DNA of 64,000 nt from Camarhynchus parvulus. Lineage: Eukaryota > Chordata > Aves > Passeriformes > Thraupidae. The DNA lies in assembly GCF_901933205.1 (NCBI RefSeq), contig NC_044573.1, forward strand, positions 51,083,493 to 51,147,492, in the 5' to 3' direction. The translations under genes and the position numbers were made by a program. Positions 27,759-38,660 of this stretch are shown in pieces (position 1 is the stretch's first letter; the number at the start of each line of letters is the position of its first letter). The notes below the pieces were generated by a model. The model was not told where the DNA came from. It saw only the letters and a list, made by a program, of their open reading frames with translations, and searched no databases.

Positions 27759-27808
27759 AAAGAAAAGAAAAAACAAACCAAACAAAACAAAACAAAACAA
27801 AAAAATCT
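27759..27808 (+). repeat. A-rich (CAAAA)n tract
   Basis: Tandem copies of a CAAAA-type unit follow an AAAAG-type run. It is a simple repeat, polymorphic in principle. Confidence 0.85.
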
Positions 27809-29657
27809 CCAACTAAATAAAGAAAAAGACACTCCTGATCCTCTTTATGCTGCATTTACACATAAAACAGAAAGGTAAGGCCCTTACTCTCTCAGATAAG
27901 GGAAAATAAGGAAACATGAGCTGCTTAGAGACCTTCTGAAAGTAGAAAAGCCAGGAGGTTTGGTCAGATTGTCATCCAGACTGTGAAAAATTGGATACAG
28001 CTGTGGTGCAGGAAGGGGCAAACAAAGCTGATTGGTGCTGGGAAATCTGGGAGCTAGTTAAGTTGTCTTTAGAGGAACAAAAGATTCTCAGAAAGGAAAA
28101 GCTGCAAAAGAGATTATGTTATTTATGAGATCAGCTTATGTAAAAGCATCATGAAACAGAGCTATATGTCAAAAGTCTGAAGTAATTCTTGGATTTATGT
28201 GAATTCTTGAATCTTTCAATTGATGTGCATTCTTGTTACTAACAATTCACATCAATTCTGCTACTTCACCTTTTATATACTGATGTCTAAACCTCTATCC
28301 TCAAAATCAGCATTTGGGAGCTCATCTTTGAACTTTTGGACTCAGCTGTGTAACATTTTTCTTCAAGATATGAGAATGACCAGAGAGAAAGCTAGGAACA
28401 GTTGTAGAATGCAAATCCAATTTTTGCTTTGCCTTGGAATTTTTGAGAATGCATATGATCTTGAATTTTCTTTATGAGCTTATAGCACTTTTAATGCACT
28501 AATATTTTCAGCTTCCTTTTTATTGTTTCAGGTTATTTTTGCTTTTACACTGTTACAGGCAATAAAGTTTCAGTATTTGCACTTCTCTAGAAAATAAACA
28601 CAGATTTTCCTAAATGCAATTGATATAATATATGAGAGACTTTCAAAAGTTCATTGACAAATCATGTGTCTCAAATATTAAAATGAAATATCCAGATATA
28701 AAATATTATTTAATACTATTATTTCATGAAGCATTCTTTAACATTCTTATAAGACATTTAAATGAGTCGGTGCAAAGTTGCACAAAATATCAGGAAATCA
28801 CACTAGCCTAGTAAGTTTACAGAAACACATGAACAAAACCATAAAAATCAGGGCCTATAAACTCATGCAAAATATTTCACTAATAATCTCAGAATATTCA
28901 TGAAGCACTCTGCAATATTTGAAGAATATGCTACCCCTGTACCTAAGAATATTCAGACCCCACTTGCTTGAGGTGTAATAAAAATGAAGGTAAAGTGACA
29001 TTGTGAGTACAGATGTGGTAAGAAAAGAATAAAAAGAGCTGCTTGACTTTCTGTGGGTGCTGCTCACTAGATATCAATATAAAAAACCCTTCTGGTTGTA
29101 CTGCTGCTTCCTAGACTTCTGTAATTTTTCCCTCTTAATCACATTGTGCAAAAGACAGCCTTCAATGTTAACCTGGGTTGAGTGTTGTAATGTAGCCTGT
29201 GGTTTCTCATGCTGAGACACAGATCTTAAAATCACTGTGATCTACACAGAAACTCACTCTTGCTAAGCAGCAGCCAGAAATGCAGCCCTCTCCAACTACC
29301 CACACCATGCCAAGTTGTTTCACTATTGATTAAAGGCAGATGTGTCACAGTGAGTGCTGCCAGATAATGATCAGCATTCTCATTAGTGATTGGGTTCCCT
29401 TCACTGCTGTGCAGCTCTGAGGCTGTCTTCAGAAACGTGCTACTTCATTGTCCAGAAAATCTGCACTGCACATTATCCCCACTGGACATCACAGGCATTT
29501 CTTGCTGGGCACTGTTCAGTTTGGGATCCAGAAGCAGCAGTGCTCCTGCTGTGGAGGGGTAAGTGGACTGATGTTTGCAGAAGTGTTTGACAGCAAACTC
29601 AGAACAGGAGAATTAACCAAGAAATAGCTGAAAAAATTATGACAGGGGGAAAATCCC

Positions 29658-29673
29658 TTTTTTTTTTTTTTTG
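29658..29673 (+). repeat. Poly-T run
   Basis: An uninterrupted run of about 16 T. A similar T run lies at about 30198-30218. Confidence 0.85.
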
Positions 29674-31170
29674 TCTTGACTGCCAGGTTCTGGAATTGCA
29701 GTCACCTCTGATGCCTTCCAAGTAGGAAAGGAAGATGTAAGTTTCCAACGACAGCAGATAAACATTACACATGTATCACTAATCTGGGCATGAATGGCAG
29801 ATTGATTTCTTCCAGATGCTCTTGATTTACTGTGTACATCTCATACCAGGTGGGTTCAATATGCCCAGGAGATAGTGAGCTCATGTTCAGTGAGTCCAGT
29901 GCATTCTAGAAGCACAGACTTTGCTGTTCACAGAAGGTAAACACAATAATCTGCAGGTGTACAATAAACCCAGCAGCAAGAACTTGTAGGTTGACATTGT
30001 CCAAGCCTGTACCATTGCCCATGTGGATTTGGCTAACCCAGTCCCAGCAGTTCTTGTGCCCATGTTCAGTGCCAAGAATTTACATTGAAAACAAGTCTAT
30101 AGATTTGTTTTAAGGACAGAGAATAAAAATTGACTAGAATAAGTGAATATTATTGTTCAGTATAAAGTTCATGAAAAATTTATTGATGTTTTCATCCTTT
30201 TTTCTTTTTTTTTTTTTATGGGGACTGTTTGCTTTTAACTGCCATTGCATGCTAATAACTTCATTGAATGATTCACTGTGCCAGGTCTTTTATTTCCCCA
30301 TCCTTCCTAATCCTGCCTGCTCAGATCCATGGAGTACTGTGAAAATTTTGGATTTCTCTGATGACCTTTTGTTTCTCCCTTTCTATTAATTTCAATGCTT
30401 TCCTACCTACCTGTAGTGCAGTCCCACATCCTACAGATTTTAATTGAGCAAAGCAGCTCAGGATCATTAGCAAATGGTGCAAACTACCATCCTCCAAGAA
30501 CGCTCCCCAGGAGTGAGGTGCGGGCCAGCATTCTGTGGGCGCAGCACACCGCCTTGCACGCTTTAAAGTGGGTCAGAGCCGCGCCACCTCCACCCACCCA
30601 TCTCATGTCCCTAGTGTGTTCGGTGCTTCAAAGGAAACTGACACACTTTAAGTGCCTTGGAGTCTGTGCCAGCAGCTCTGGGACACAGTGGGACAGTTTT
30701 TTGTCTTAAGGCGAGCAGGTGGGCTGATGTGCGCCTCCCTCTGCCGTGCGCGGTGTGATGGGTGTGCAGGGCGTGCTTGTCCCGGGACCCTGGTGCCCTG
30801 GGGATGCTGCGAGGTGCTACACGCAATGGCAATGTCCCCAGTATGGAGTCTTCCCAGAAGTGGCCTATGTCCTTTGCGGGTGGCTTTGTGCCTGCGGCTA
30901 TCATCTCCTGAGGGGTGCCTGGGGGCTGCACACCCTGGCCTAGCACCTAACCAGTGAGTTGGGGCACGCCCGTGTCGTGCCTTTCCCGGGCGAGGGTGGG
31001 CATCCCTGTCCCCAGAGCGGCGCTCCGGCCCCGCGGAGCAGCTCCTCGGAGGGCTGCTGGGGGCCCCGGCGGCGGCGGCTCCCGGGCCCGTCCTGCCCCC
31101 GGAGCGCGGTGGGCCGGGCCAGCCGCGGGGCCGCGCCGGGGCCGCCACCTGACTGCGGGGCGCGGGCAGC

Positions 31171-31181
31171 GGGCGGGGCGG
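31171..31181 (+). promoter_or_regulatory. GC box pair (Sp1/KLF-type)
   Basis: GGGCGGGGCGG gives two overlapping GC-box cores in the densest part of the CpG island, about 240 bp upstream of the first candidate donor. Sp1/KLF factors bind such sequences. Whether this lies upstream of or within the transcribed region depends on a transcription start that I cannot locate from sequence alone. Confidence 0.45.
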
Positions 31182-31316
31182 CTTCGCTCCGCGCCGAAGT
31201 TTCCCCGACTTGTGCAAAGAGAGAGGCAGGTCCCGCCGCGGCGCGGGGTGGGAGAAGCATCGCGGCGGAGGAGGAGCGGATCGGCGCGGGCGTGGAAGGG
31301 AGGTGGGCAAGGAGCG

Positions 31317-31391
31317 ATGACCTTTGCGAGGAGCCGGCGAGGGAGCGGGGCAGAGGCAGAGCGAGCGGCAGCGCGGGCGGATGCTTGCTGA
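31317..31391 (+). other. Upstream ORF 1 (24 codons)
   Basis: ATG at 31317 is followed by an Arg/Ala-rich 24-codon frame ending in TGA at 31389-31391. It lies in the candidate first exon, upstream of the main start. Its last 11 bases overlap upstream ORF 2. If the transcript begins upstream of 31317, this frame would be met by scanning ribosomes before the main start. It is out of frame with the main ORF. Confidence 0.45.
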
Positions 31392-31413
31392 GACCCGGAG
31401 AGCCGCCCCGTAA
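31381..31413 (+). other. Upstream ORF 2 (10 codons)
   Basis: ATG at 31381 opens a 10-codon frame (MLAETRRAAP) ending in TAA at 31411-31413. The last base of that stop is the first base of the next ATG (TAATG), so upstream ORF 2 hands over directly to upstream ORF 3. Arrangements of this kind can lower or condition translation of the main ORF. Any effect here is inference. Confidence 0.45.
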
Positions 31414-31422
31414 TGTCACCAT
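31413..31422 (+). other. Upstream ORF 3, three codons, stop formed by splicing
   Basis: ATG at 31413 reads Met-Ser-Pro and then reaches TGA, made from T31422 joined to G36998-A36999. The stop overlaps the main initiator region (ATGATG). In unspliced RNA the same frame continues into the intron. The minimal ORF therefore exists in this form only in the spliced message. This depends entirely on the 31422/36998 junction being real. Confidence 0.4.
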
Positions 31423-31561
31423 GTAAGTCCCTTCTCCGGGCTCTGGGGCGAGGGCTGCGGCTGCCGCCCGGGGCGCTGGGGGAGCGCGGATGGCCCCGCG
31501 GGCTGCATCGCGGGGCCAGGACCCCGGGCGGCTCGGCAGGGCTTCCCACCACCCACGGCAA

Positions 31562-31570
31562 GTGGTGAGT
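31562..31570 (+). other. Alternative donor site in CpG island
   Basis: GTG|GTGAGT (GT at 31565-31566) is a good donor match 142 bp downstream of the main candidate. Use of it would extend exon 1, retain the in-frame TAA directly after the unspliced ATG at 31421, and move the start of translation to exon 2's own ATG. Confidence 0.3.
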
Positions 31571-31928
31571 AATGTCAGAGCTGAGCCCTGGTGCAGGTAG
31601 GTAGGGCTGAAGGAATGGGGAAACGGGAAAGTTTCAAGCCGGGAGCTCGGAGGGCAGGGCTGGCAGGGCTCTGCCCCGTCCGGGCTCCGTGTCCGTCGGC
31701 GGCTGCCCTGCCGTCTCCCGGGCGGCCGATGCCTTTCCAGGGCGCCCTAACCCCGTCCTTGGGACGGCTCTGGTGGATTTCCGTGTGCTTGCGGGCAAGT
31801 AGCGAAACACTTGGCCCCGCTGGCCGCCTGCCCTGAGCGGCGGTGCCCCCGCATCCTCTCGGCCCCGGCCTCTCGGCTCGGGGCCGTGGCCGCTCACGTC
31901 GAGGAGCCCTGGCACCGCAGGCAGCCTT

Positions 31929-31938
31929 CCAGGTGAGG
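31929..31938 (+). other. Alternative donor site in CpG island
   Basis: CCAG|GTGAGG (GT at 31933-31934) is a further donor-like site within the island. It could end an alternative non-coding first exon spliced to 36998. Confidence 0.3.
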
Positions 31939-32156
31939 CGCCAGAGCAAGTAGGGAAAAAGTAGGGGAAGGGAGAGGGAGGGCAAGGCGGGCTTCACAAA
32001 GCATCCGCGCCGCGACTCTCGGCAGCGCACGGAGCGGGGGCTCCGCCAGCCTCGGGGGCTCCCCCTCCTGCCGGACCGCACCAGCCCCGGCCGGACACTG
32101 CGCTGGCCTCCGGACGCCTTCCCCGGGATATTTCTCCTTTACTGACCGTCCCTCGC

Positions 32157-32167
32157 CGAAGGTAAGG
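32157..32167 (+). other. Alternative donor site at downstream edge of CpG island
   Basis: GAAG|GTAAGG (GT at 32162-32163) is close to the vertebrate donor consensus and sits where CpG density falls off. With the sites at 31423, 31565 and 31933 it suggests alternative first exons, a common feature of CpG-island promoters. Confidence 0.35.
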
Positions 32168-33840
32168 CGGGGTACTGAAGTTTGGGGCTCGGCGTTCCGC
32201 CGGTGCGTTCGCAGCCAGGGGCGAGATCCTGGGGATGCGCCCGAAGGAATCGGTACAAGTGAAAAGGGCAGGGGGTTCTCACACAGCGCCGTCAAGTTAA
32301 GGCAGAAATCGGGAGTTCCTGAAGATTTAATGTTGCGGCGCTACCGGGTTGGAAACAACCAGCAGATTTGTTGCCTGCAACTGGGAAAAGTTCCCTTTGA
32401 AAGAAAAGCCAAGGGACTTAGATGGATCTGATAGGGCTGATACTGTTTAAATTAAAAGGCAGCGTCTTATTTTTTTTTCATCTCTTTTGATGAGCATGAG
32501 GGTGTTTTCAAAGCTGGCTGTAAGAATAATTAGGAGCAAGTAGTGCTTAACAAAATGAAAGTTTTAAGGGGTATTGTGTAATTAATCTTTCAAGACATTA
32601 ATGTACTACAGTTTAAAGCGATGGTTTTGGAGTTAAAATCAACTTCTCTATTAATCTTGGGGAACTAAACTGAGTTGCAATCATCTTTCACTTGCAGTTC
32701 TACTTGGGAGTGATTAAGCTTAAAATATTTTTGTTTACAATCTGAGTGAGAAAAAAAATTGTGAAATTGATGTTATCTTTCTTTTAATTTTAAAGTGTCA
32801 GCAACATTTTTCCTTAATAGCTGTAGACATGTCAAAGACCAAAAAAAGTCATGTCAGCGTGCCTGAGGCAGAATTCCCATCCTACTCCAGGGAATTTTGA
32901 CAAAGTTATGAAGACAGAAGATGGTGTATTCGAATTTGTATTTCATGTTTTGGGATGGTACAGTCTACAAATGAAATACTCCAGCATTATTCACATTTTG
33001 TGTATGTTGTCCTGCAGAGCTGTATATTCCCTAAAAGGCAATGCTGTTTTGTCTGCTAGCTGGCTGCTGGCATGTAGAATAAGATTTAGTAGTTGGATGT
33101 CGCAAAACTCCCAGTAATTCTATCTTGAACTGTGTCAAGTTACTATCCATTTATGGTTTAGATAATTTACATGTCTATTTTGCTCTTCTGAAATGAATTG
33201 TGAATAAGCTCATTGTCTCCCTATGTTATAGGAAATGAAAGTAGCTGTGGACTAGACTGGACTGAATTGGTAGCTAGAGTGCATAGATGGTCATGTCACA
33301 CAGTGTCTGCACTGGGAAATGCAAGTCCATAGAAAAATTAGTACTTCAGACTTTAGAAAAACAGACTCTGCAGAAGGCCAAAACCCTCAAAAAAACCCAA
33401 AAAGTTGAGAGGGATTCCTGTTTTTAGACTATATCCATCTGTAGTAGATGTACTCCTACCATAGGTGTCCTAATAATTCCCAAATATGTTGGGTGAAATG
33501 TTTTGGTTCTGTGACAATCTAGAGTGATTTCTTCAGAGCTGCTAATGTGGACAGCTGGGGACAGAACAGGGCTTTTTCATTTAAACTGATACAAAATAGA
33601 GAAGAAAACTCACTATGAACAGTGTTCAGCAATTTTTATGTAACCAAAGACAAATACTGAAATAATCCATGTCTCCATGTCTGAGATCTTTGTTACAAAT
33701 CCATCTCTTTGTTACAGGGTCCATCCCTTTGCTTACCTAAACTCCTGTCATGTTTTACTACATTGCTATTCTGATATCCATCCCCTGTGCTGTTAATGAA
33801 TATTAAATGACAGAACACATGTTTTTAATAGTATTTAAAA

Positions 33841-33930
33841 TAAGAACACAAGACCAAAGAGGTCTCTTGGGTCATCAAATCAGTGCTGTCATGGGACCAT
33901 ATAATTCCTTGGTAAGCTATAAACAAGCTC
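33841..33930 (-). mobile_element. Possible old CR1-like fragment
   Basis: The phrases AGAGGTCTCTTGGGTCATCA and TTGGTAAGCTATAAACAAGC resemble the 3' region of older CR1-type LINEs in reverse complement. Divergence is high and no terminal octamers are seen, so the call is tentative. Confidence 0.35.
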
Positions 33931-35377
33931 AGAACTTGCTGATTTTTCTATTGAATTATTCATATGCTGTTTGTATTCACTTCTAGATGTTGATTAACAC
34001 CAGTAACCAAGAAAAAGAACCTTAAAATAAATATGGTGGCTACTAAGAGGTGAATAATATCTGCAACTAAGTTGTGTTTTTTTAAAGCCTCAGAAGTATT
34101 TGTCAGTTATTACAACACCTTATCATAATTGTCTGAAATGTCAAATTATAAAAATATCAGGGATTGATTTTGTTGTGGAAGCAGCCTTTTTGTTGGCAGT
34201 TATTTGACTTCCATCCCTGACAACTTCTTTCTTGTGTGAACAGGAGTGTTACATATCCCAGTATAAGGCTGTGAGAAGTCAGCTTTCTGAATTTTGACTT
34301 TTTGGCTTTGCAAGATCTTAGGAACATATAAATAACTGATTTCCTCACTAATTTATAGCACTCAGCTAGTGGTTATGCTTTGTAAAACAGTTTTTCAGCA
34401 ATCCTCTCCAAAAGAAACAGATCTGACTCATGGTGCCCACATTAGTGGAGTGTTTTGGTAGTGTGCACTTCTGTGTTCGTTCTTGTCGGAGTCTGATAAA
34501 CCTTTTTCTTGTCAACTGACACAATGTGGTATAAAGAGAATTGTTTTGTCCTTCAGTGGTGGAGAAGTGGAGGAGACAGTTTGCTCTTTCTTATATATTT
34601 GTTTTGTTTATTTATTTTAGTGGAGAATTGTGTATTTTTTAATAGCAGTTATGTAGTTTTCTAGCTTTTTACTCTGGGAGAAAGTCTTTATAGCTACTCC
34701 TTTCTGCCTTATTGTTTGCACTTATTTATGCTCTGCTTTGTTGTTGCTTATCCATGTTCTTGAAGTCTTTCTTGACTAGCACTTTTTACATGGATGAAGG
34801 TGAGGAAGCAGACTATAAACTATCATTCTGGAGTACCACGGAGTACTCGCTTGTAAGCATTTCCACAATGCAAGTAAACAGTAACAAATAGAAATTGGCC
34901 AGATTAAATACCTCTTTCAGACTAACATAGAATTTCATTCACACCAGACCTAAGCAGCAGAAGCTTGTCATGTTGTTTTTCCCTGAGTATCTCAAATGTG
35001 TTGTTTTGGATTCTCCCATTACTAAATAAGCAAAATCTTTGTCTGAGCTCACAGAGATATCAAACGTGACAATACAGACAATTTATCAGTTTGATGGAAA
35101 TTAATACAGAATTATTCTGAACTAATAAATAATTGTTTGTTTCCTAGTCTAATAACTGTTTAATGTGCTTGCTCAAAACAAACCAGCAACAAAAACCAGT
35201 AATGCAACCACTTCTACAGGTTTGCATTGGTAGATTAAGCAGCAGGATGCCATGTGTCTCATCTGCAAACTCTTCTGTAGGCACAGGAAAATTCTTTTGT
35301 ATCTCTGGTGTGTCATGCTGTTAGCCCCAACATTTCCATTTCCCCACTCTGTGAGTATATATGTATGCCATATGTGT

Positions 35378-35393
35378 TTGCGTGTGTGTGTGT
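35378..35393 (+). repeat. Short (GT)n microsatellite
   Basis: GCGTGTGTGTGTGT-type dinucleotide repeat within intron 1. It is short, with interruptions upstream. Confidence 0.8.
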
Positions 35394-36614
35394 AACTGTT
35401 TTCATGTCTTCAAAGGACTTCTGTTCAAATTCAGTTTTTAAAATTAATATTAAAGTTATTGTGGATTTATGAATTATATACATTGGAAAGTAACAGCTCC
35501 AAAACCTCAGCTTTCTGTTGTCTGAGATTTTAATAGGGATTTTTGGATCACTAAGTGGAAGGACAATAATTCTATTGTTTGATAATCCACTTATTTTGTA
35601 TGTCTGGCTTCATCAAAGAGATTCTTGTATTTCGGAGCCCCATGTTTTCTGAACTTGTCTTCAACACTTGTTGACTTTACAGTATCTCAGAAAAAATAAA
35701 TCTGCTTCAGATTCCTAATTTGATACAACTACCCACAAAGAACTGAACTTATTTTGTAACCAGATATCTGTGCTGTGTAACACTGCACTCAAAGGAAGCC
35801 TAACAGATTCAGGCAGTCTGCTGAAGTGTTATTTACCTGGGCCCATTGGCATCTAGCCCACAGGAGTGCTTTGATGAATTACTACTTTTAAAGCTGAAAT
35901 ATTACTTGTTCCTTTACAGTGGTTTATCTTGCTGCATTGGTTTCCACTTGGGGAATAAACAGAAGCTTACACTGGAAAAGGTTTTATATTTGCCCCCAGC
36001 TTTTACTGGTGGGTTCACAGCACTATCTATGGAGAAGAACGAAGAGTTTTGTCCTTATTTACCTCAGTAGAGGGAGATAATATCTTACTGAACAAAAGCC
36101 AGTTATCATCACCAAATAGGAGAGGAAGGAGTTGGTCAAAATAATGCACGTTGTATTTCATTACTTGTTACTTCCTTTTGCTTGCTGCTGACTTGTTGAA
36201 TAAAACGAGACGTGAACATAGAGGAGCACCATTCATTATGGATGCATTGTTAAAGGTCTGAAGAAGTTTATTAAGACTTTTGCTTCCTTTTTTGCCCACA
36301 GTGGAGGAAGCATTTTGGTTTAGCCGTTAAATATCCTCTAGCCTGCAAGGGAAAGGAAACTTTAACTTCAAGCTATAACTGGTAGAGACTTTTCTATAAC
36401 TGCATTTATTTTATGAAATAATCAGTATGTCCCTGACTCCTCTGGCAGCACAGGTGAGCTCCTAGATTTTGGCAAGGAAAGTTTCAGGATTGTCAGCAGA
36501 AGATATCATAGCTGTCAAAACATTAGAACAGAAAAATGGAAAGCTTTGTTAAGGGCAGATGCAAATTATAATCTACCGTCTTTATTTAGTTAATAACAAA
36601 TATGTATTTATTAT

Positions 36615-36639
36615 ACAGGAACAGATTTGAAATCTTCAA
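36615..36639 (+). repeat. Dispersed 25-bp repeat, copy 1
   Basis: It shares 24 of 25 bases with 38661-38685, the only difference being C versus T at the eighth position. The core AGATTTGAAATCT is a perfect inverted repeat around one G. The two copies lie about 2 kb apart on either side of exon 2 and in the same orientation. Confidence 0.8.
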
Positions 36640-36997
36640 TTAATTAAATAGAATAAATGTGTTTATACGTGTAAAATTTCATATTTCAAAAAAACCCCTA
36701 CAACTTAACTTTTTCCGACTGTGCTTCTTGTTTCTTTTACTGAAATACCACCCACATCTGTCTGCTTAGAAGCCCAAGGCTGACCAGTCTTCCATTTTGC
36801 TGTCTGCTAAGAACCAGACAACATAATTTCTGACCCTTTTTAGCAGACTTTTGTCTCCATTTAAGCAATACTAGGGCCATCCATAATTTTCACTACTTTA
36901 TTTACTGCAGGTTACTAGTTTGACTAACAGAGTCTTCCTCATTTTCTTGTCTTGTAAAACTCCCTGAATTCTTAGTTGCTTTTCTTTTTTCCCACAG

Positions 36998-37098
36998 GAT
37001 GTCTCATGGAAGTGAAATGTGGTGCTATCACTGGAAATGGAAGCTGCATCACTGTCTCTGCTTGTTTACCACATATATTATATGCATGCAGCAAGCAG
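36998..37098 (+). CDS. First main coding exon of an unidentified gene; signal-peptide-like N-terminus
   Basis: The 101-bp exon is bounded by a strong acceptor (T-rich tract then CCCACAG, AG at 36996-36997) and a perfect donor CAG|GTAAGT (GT at 37099-37100). Reading from the junction-made ATG, the peptide begins MMSHGSEMWCYHWKWK and continues with a core of Leu, Cys, Phe, Thr, Tyr, Ile and Met at about residues 20-31, then QQA. The exon ends one base into the next codon (phase 1). This layout, a short basic/aromatic n-region, a hydrophobic core and a phase 1 exit, is typical of a signal-peptide exon of a secreted or membrane protein, possibly cleaved after the QQA. An uncleaved signal anchor is the alternative. 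I do not recognise the protein and assign no name. The remaining exons are not identified and may lie beyond 64 kb. Confidence 0.65.
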
Positions 37099-38660
37099 GT
37101 AAGTCAGCAATTTATCTTCTTGCATAAATAAATGATCCAGGAACCAAAGTTTTAATGACCGAGGATTATGCTTATGTATGGCTGAACTCTGTACAATATA
37201 ACACTTTGATGAAAGTGATGCATTATGATCACTATTTGTGATTTTATAGCTTGGGTCCTGTGTTCTGCTACTGCTGAATTTTATTTTTGCCATTTTTTAC
37301 AGTTGTGCTGTTATTAATTGTTACTATTTTTTTCCTTTTAATTTCTTCTTTGAATTCTTTAATTTAGTTCTTTCTTTGTGTTTACCTTGTTAATGCCTGC
37401 CTCTTTTGAATTTCTTCTGGTTGTTGAAATTCTGTGGGTAATCATGTAGTTCTTTCATTTTCCACAGTACTTTTTGTGCCTGCAGATTGTGTATTTAATA
37501 GCTCTTCCCTGTAGTTCAAAGTGGTAAATTATTGTGTGCTTATTATTTTTTAAAGTTTTTATGACTCAAATTATAGAAACATTCCTCAGCAAAGTATATG
37601 CAAGTTATATGTAAGATAACTCTACACTGTAAAGAACCATGAGTTTAAACTTGACATCATCTTGGTCTGTGGTGACACTTCACAGCATAATGTAACATAC
37701 TGGCTGTTTTCATTAAACATACGAATGAGAGATTTCATTCAGTAAATGTCTTGTCCTAACCACTGAAGTGCAAAGTATTTCAGGAGATCCAGCTGCTTTG
37801 CTGGAAAAAAGATATCTGGAGTTCATTCTGGAGCATATGAAAATTTTGGAGCAGCTAGTGGTGCCCACCTAATTCTGTATCAGATGGGTTGTTTTGCTTT
37901 GACAGGCTTGCCATTGGAAAAAATATTGTTTATATATAGAAAGGACTTCTAACTTCTTTGGTAATGTTTTTCCTTTTTAAAAAAGTGCTTTTTTAAATTT
38001 TTAAACCTATAATTTTTAGAGACAAAACAATGTTGTCACTGTGCAGTAGCACTTTCCATATTCATATCACTTTAATAGGTGTTTTCCATTTCCATTAAAC
38101 TGTAGCCAGAAATGCATTTAGGATCTGCTCTCACCTGTGGTTCCATTGACTGATGGATTTTGTGTCTTCAAGTTCCTGGTCCATACTTGATCTTGGGCCA
38201 TACTGCTGCCATTCTTAGCACAAAGTAAATCAGCAAAACCTCCTCTAATTTACATCTGCTGTGTGCTGTTACGTGGTGGCTAGAACACTAGAATGCCAAA
38301 ATTGTTATCCTTTGCTAATTCCTCTTCATAACAGATAATTGATAGCTGAAAGTGTAGGTAGCACAGCAACCTGAGCCCTGTGAGCCAGAAGGTCCCAGTC
38401 AGTGTGCTGTGAGGACAGAGAAAGCCAACCACAATCTCACCCGTGCATTCAGCTAATTGTACCAGGGCTATCTGTGCTGCTGCTGAACAAGTAAGGTCAA
38501 AAGCCCTGTGCCAAACTCCAGGATACACTTCTATAAAATCATATATGCCCCTGGCTAACCTCTTCAGCAATAAAATGATTGGTGCCATTGGATTGTAAAA
38601 GCAGCCAAAGTGTTCCAGTCTCAAATGCATCCCTGTGGGGACTTTTCCTTTCTTGCCTCC

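Larger units (their letters stand above)
18576..30719. other. Non-coding DNA upstream of the CpG island
   Basis: No supported gene is seen. The region contains a pyrimidine-rich stretch followed by a purine-rich one (about 20.4-21.0 kb), G-tract clusters at 20954 and 22967, a modestly GC-rich patch at 22.13-22.47 kb with several overlapping short open frames, and simple A/T runs. Open frames are all below 112 codons. Confidence 0.55.
31100..31422 (+). other. Candidate first exon: 5' UTR plus first two bases of start codon
   Basis: The 3' edge is set by the donor AT|GTAAGT (GT at 31423-31424). The 5' edge is unknown and 31100 is only a placeholder inside the CpG island. The exon ends CACCAT. 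When joined to the acceptor at 36998 it makes CACC-ATG-ATG, so the initiator codon is split AT|G across the intron. It has A at -3, a good Kozak context, and is in frame with the second ATG at 36999-37001. The fit of donor, acceptor, Kozak context and frame is the main argument for pairing these exons. The exon carries three short upstream ORFs. In the frame of the main ORF it is open back to an ATG at 30959, so an N-terminal extension is possible if transcription starts that far upstream, though in such GC-rich DNA an open frame is weak evidence. Confidence 0.65.
30720..32230 (+). promoter_or_regulatory. CpG-island promoter region
   Basis: This is the only long GC- and CpG-rich block in the window, densest at about 31010-31560. 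It stands out sharply from the AT-rich flanks, where CpG is scarce. Unmethylated islands of this kind usually mark vertebrate transcription starts. No convincing TATA box is visible, which fits a dispersed CpG-type promoter. The island contains GC boxes, the candidate first exon ending at 31422 and several further consensus donors on the + strand, so + strand transcription is the best reading. The edges are judged by eye. Long open frames on both strands inside it (up to 220 codons) are expected where stop codons are rare and are not called as genes. Confidence 0.9.
32231..36997 (+). other. Intron 1 (about 5.6 kb counting from 31423)
   Basis: AT-rich sequence lies between the CpG island and the exon at 36998. 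I see no convincing coding exon in it. It contains a weak CR1-like patch near 33.85 kb, a short GT repeat near 35.38 kb and one copy of a 25-bp dispersed repeat at 36615. The 3' end has the pyrimidine tract of the exon 2 acceptor. The open frames of 60-90 codons here lack recognisable protein features. Confidence 0.55.

Noticed and set aside
30648..31561. Long open frames on both strands (220, 204 and 160 codons on -, 145 and 155 on +)
   Set aside because: They overlap in several frames inside the CpG island where stop codons are rare. Compositions are Arg/Pro/Ala/Gly-rich with no domain. Only the donor at 31422 and the short uORFs are used in the gene model.
31575..32295. 168- and 133-codon open frames on the - strand
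   Set aside because: Same GC-rich artefact. I saw no convincing - strand splice donor to support a divergent coding gene, although a divergent non-coding transcript cannot be excluded.
36999..37098. Naming the gene from its N-terminal residues
   Set aside because: I compared it by memory with many secreted and receptor protein starts and none matched. Signal peptides diverge quickly, so a name would be a guess.
38280..38630. 116-codon - strand ORF
   Set aside because: No domain, no splice borders, and no similarity to the LINE RT segments recognised elsewhere.
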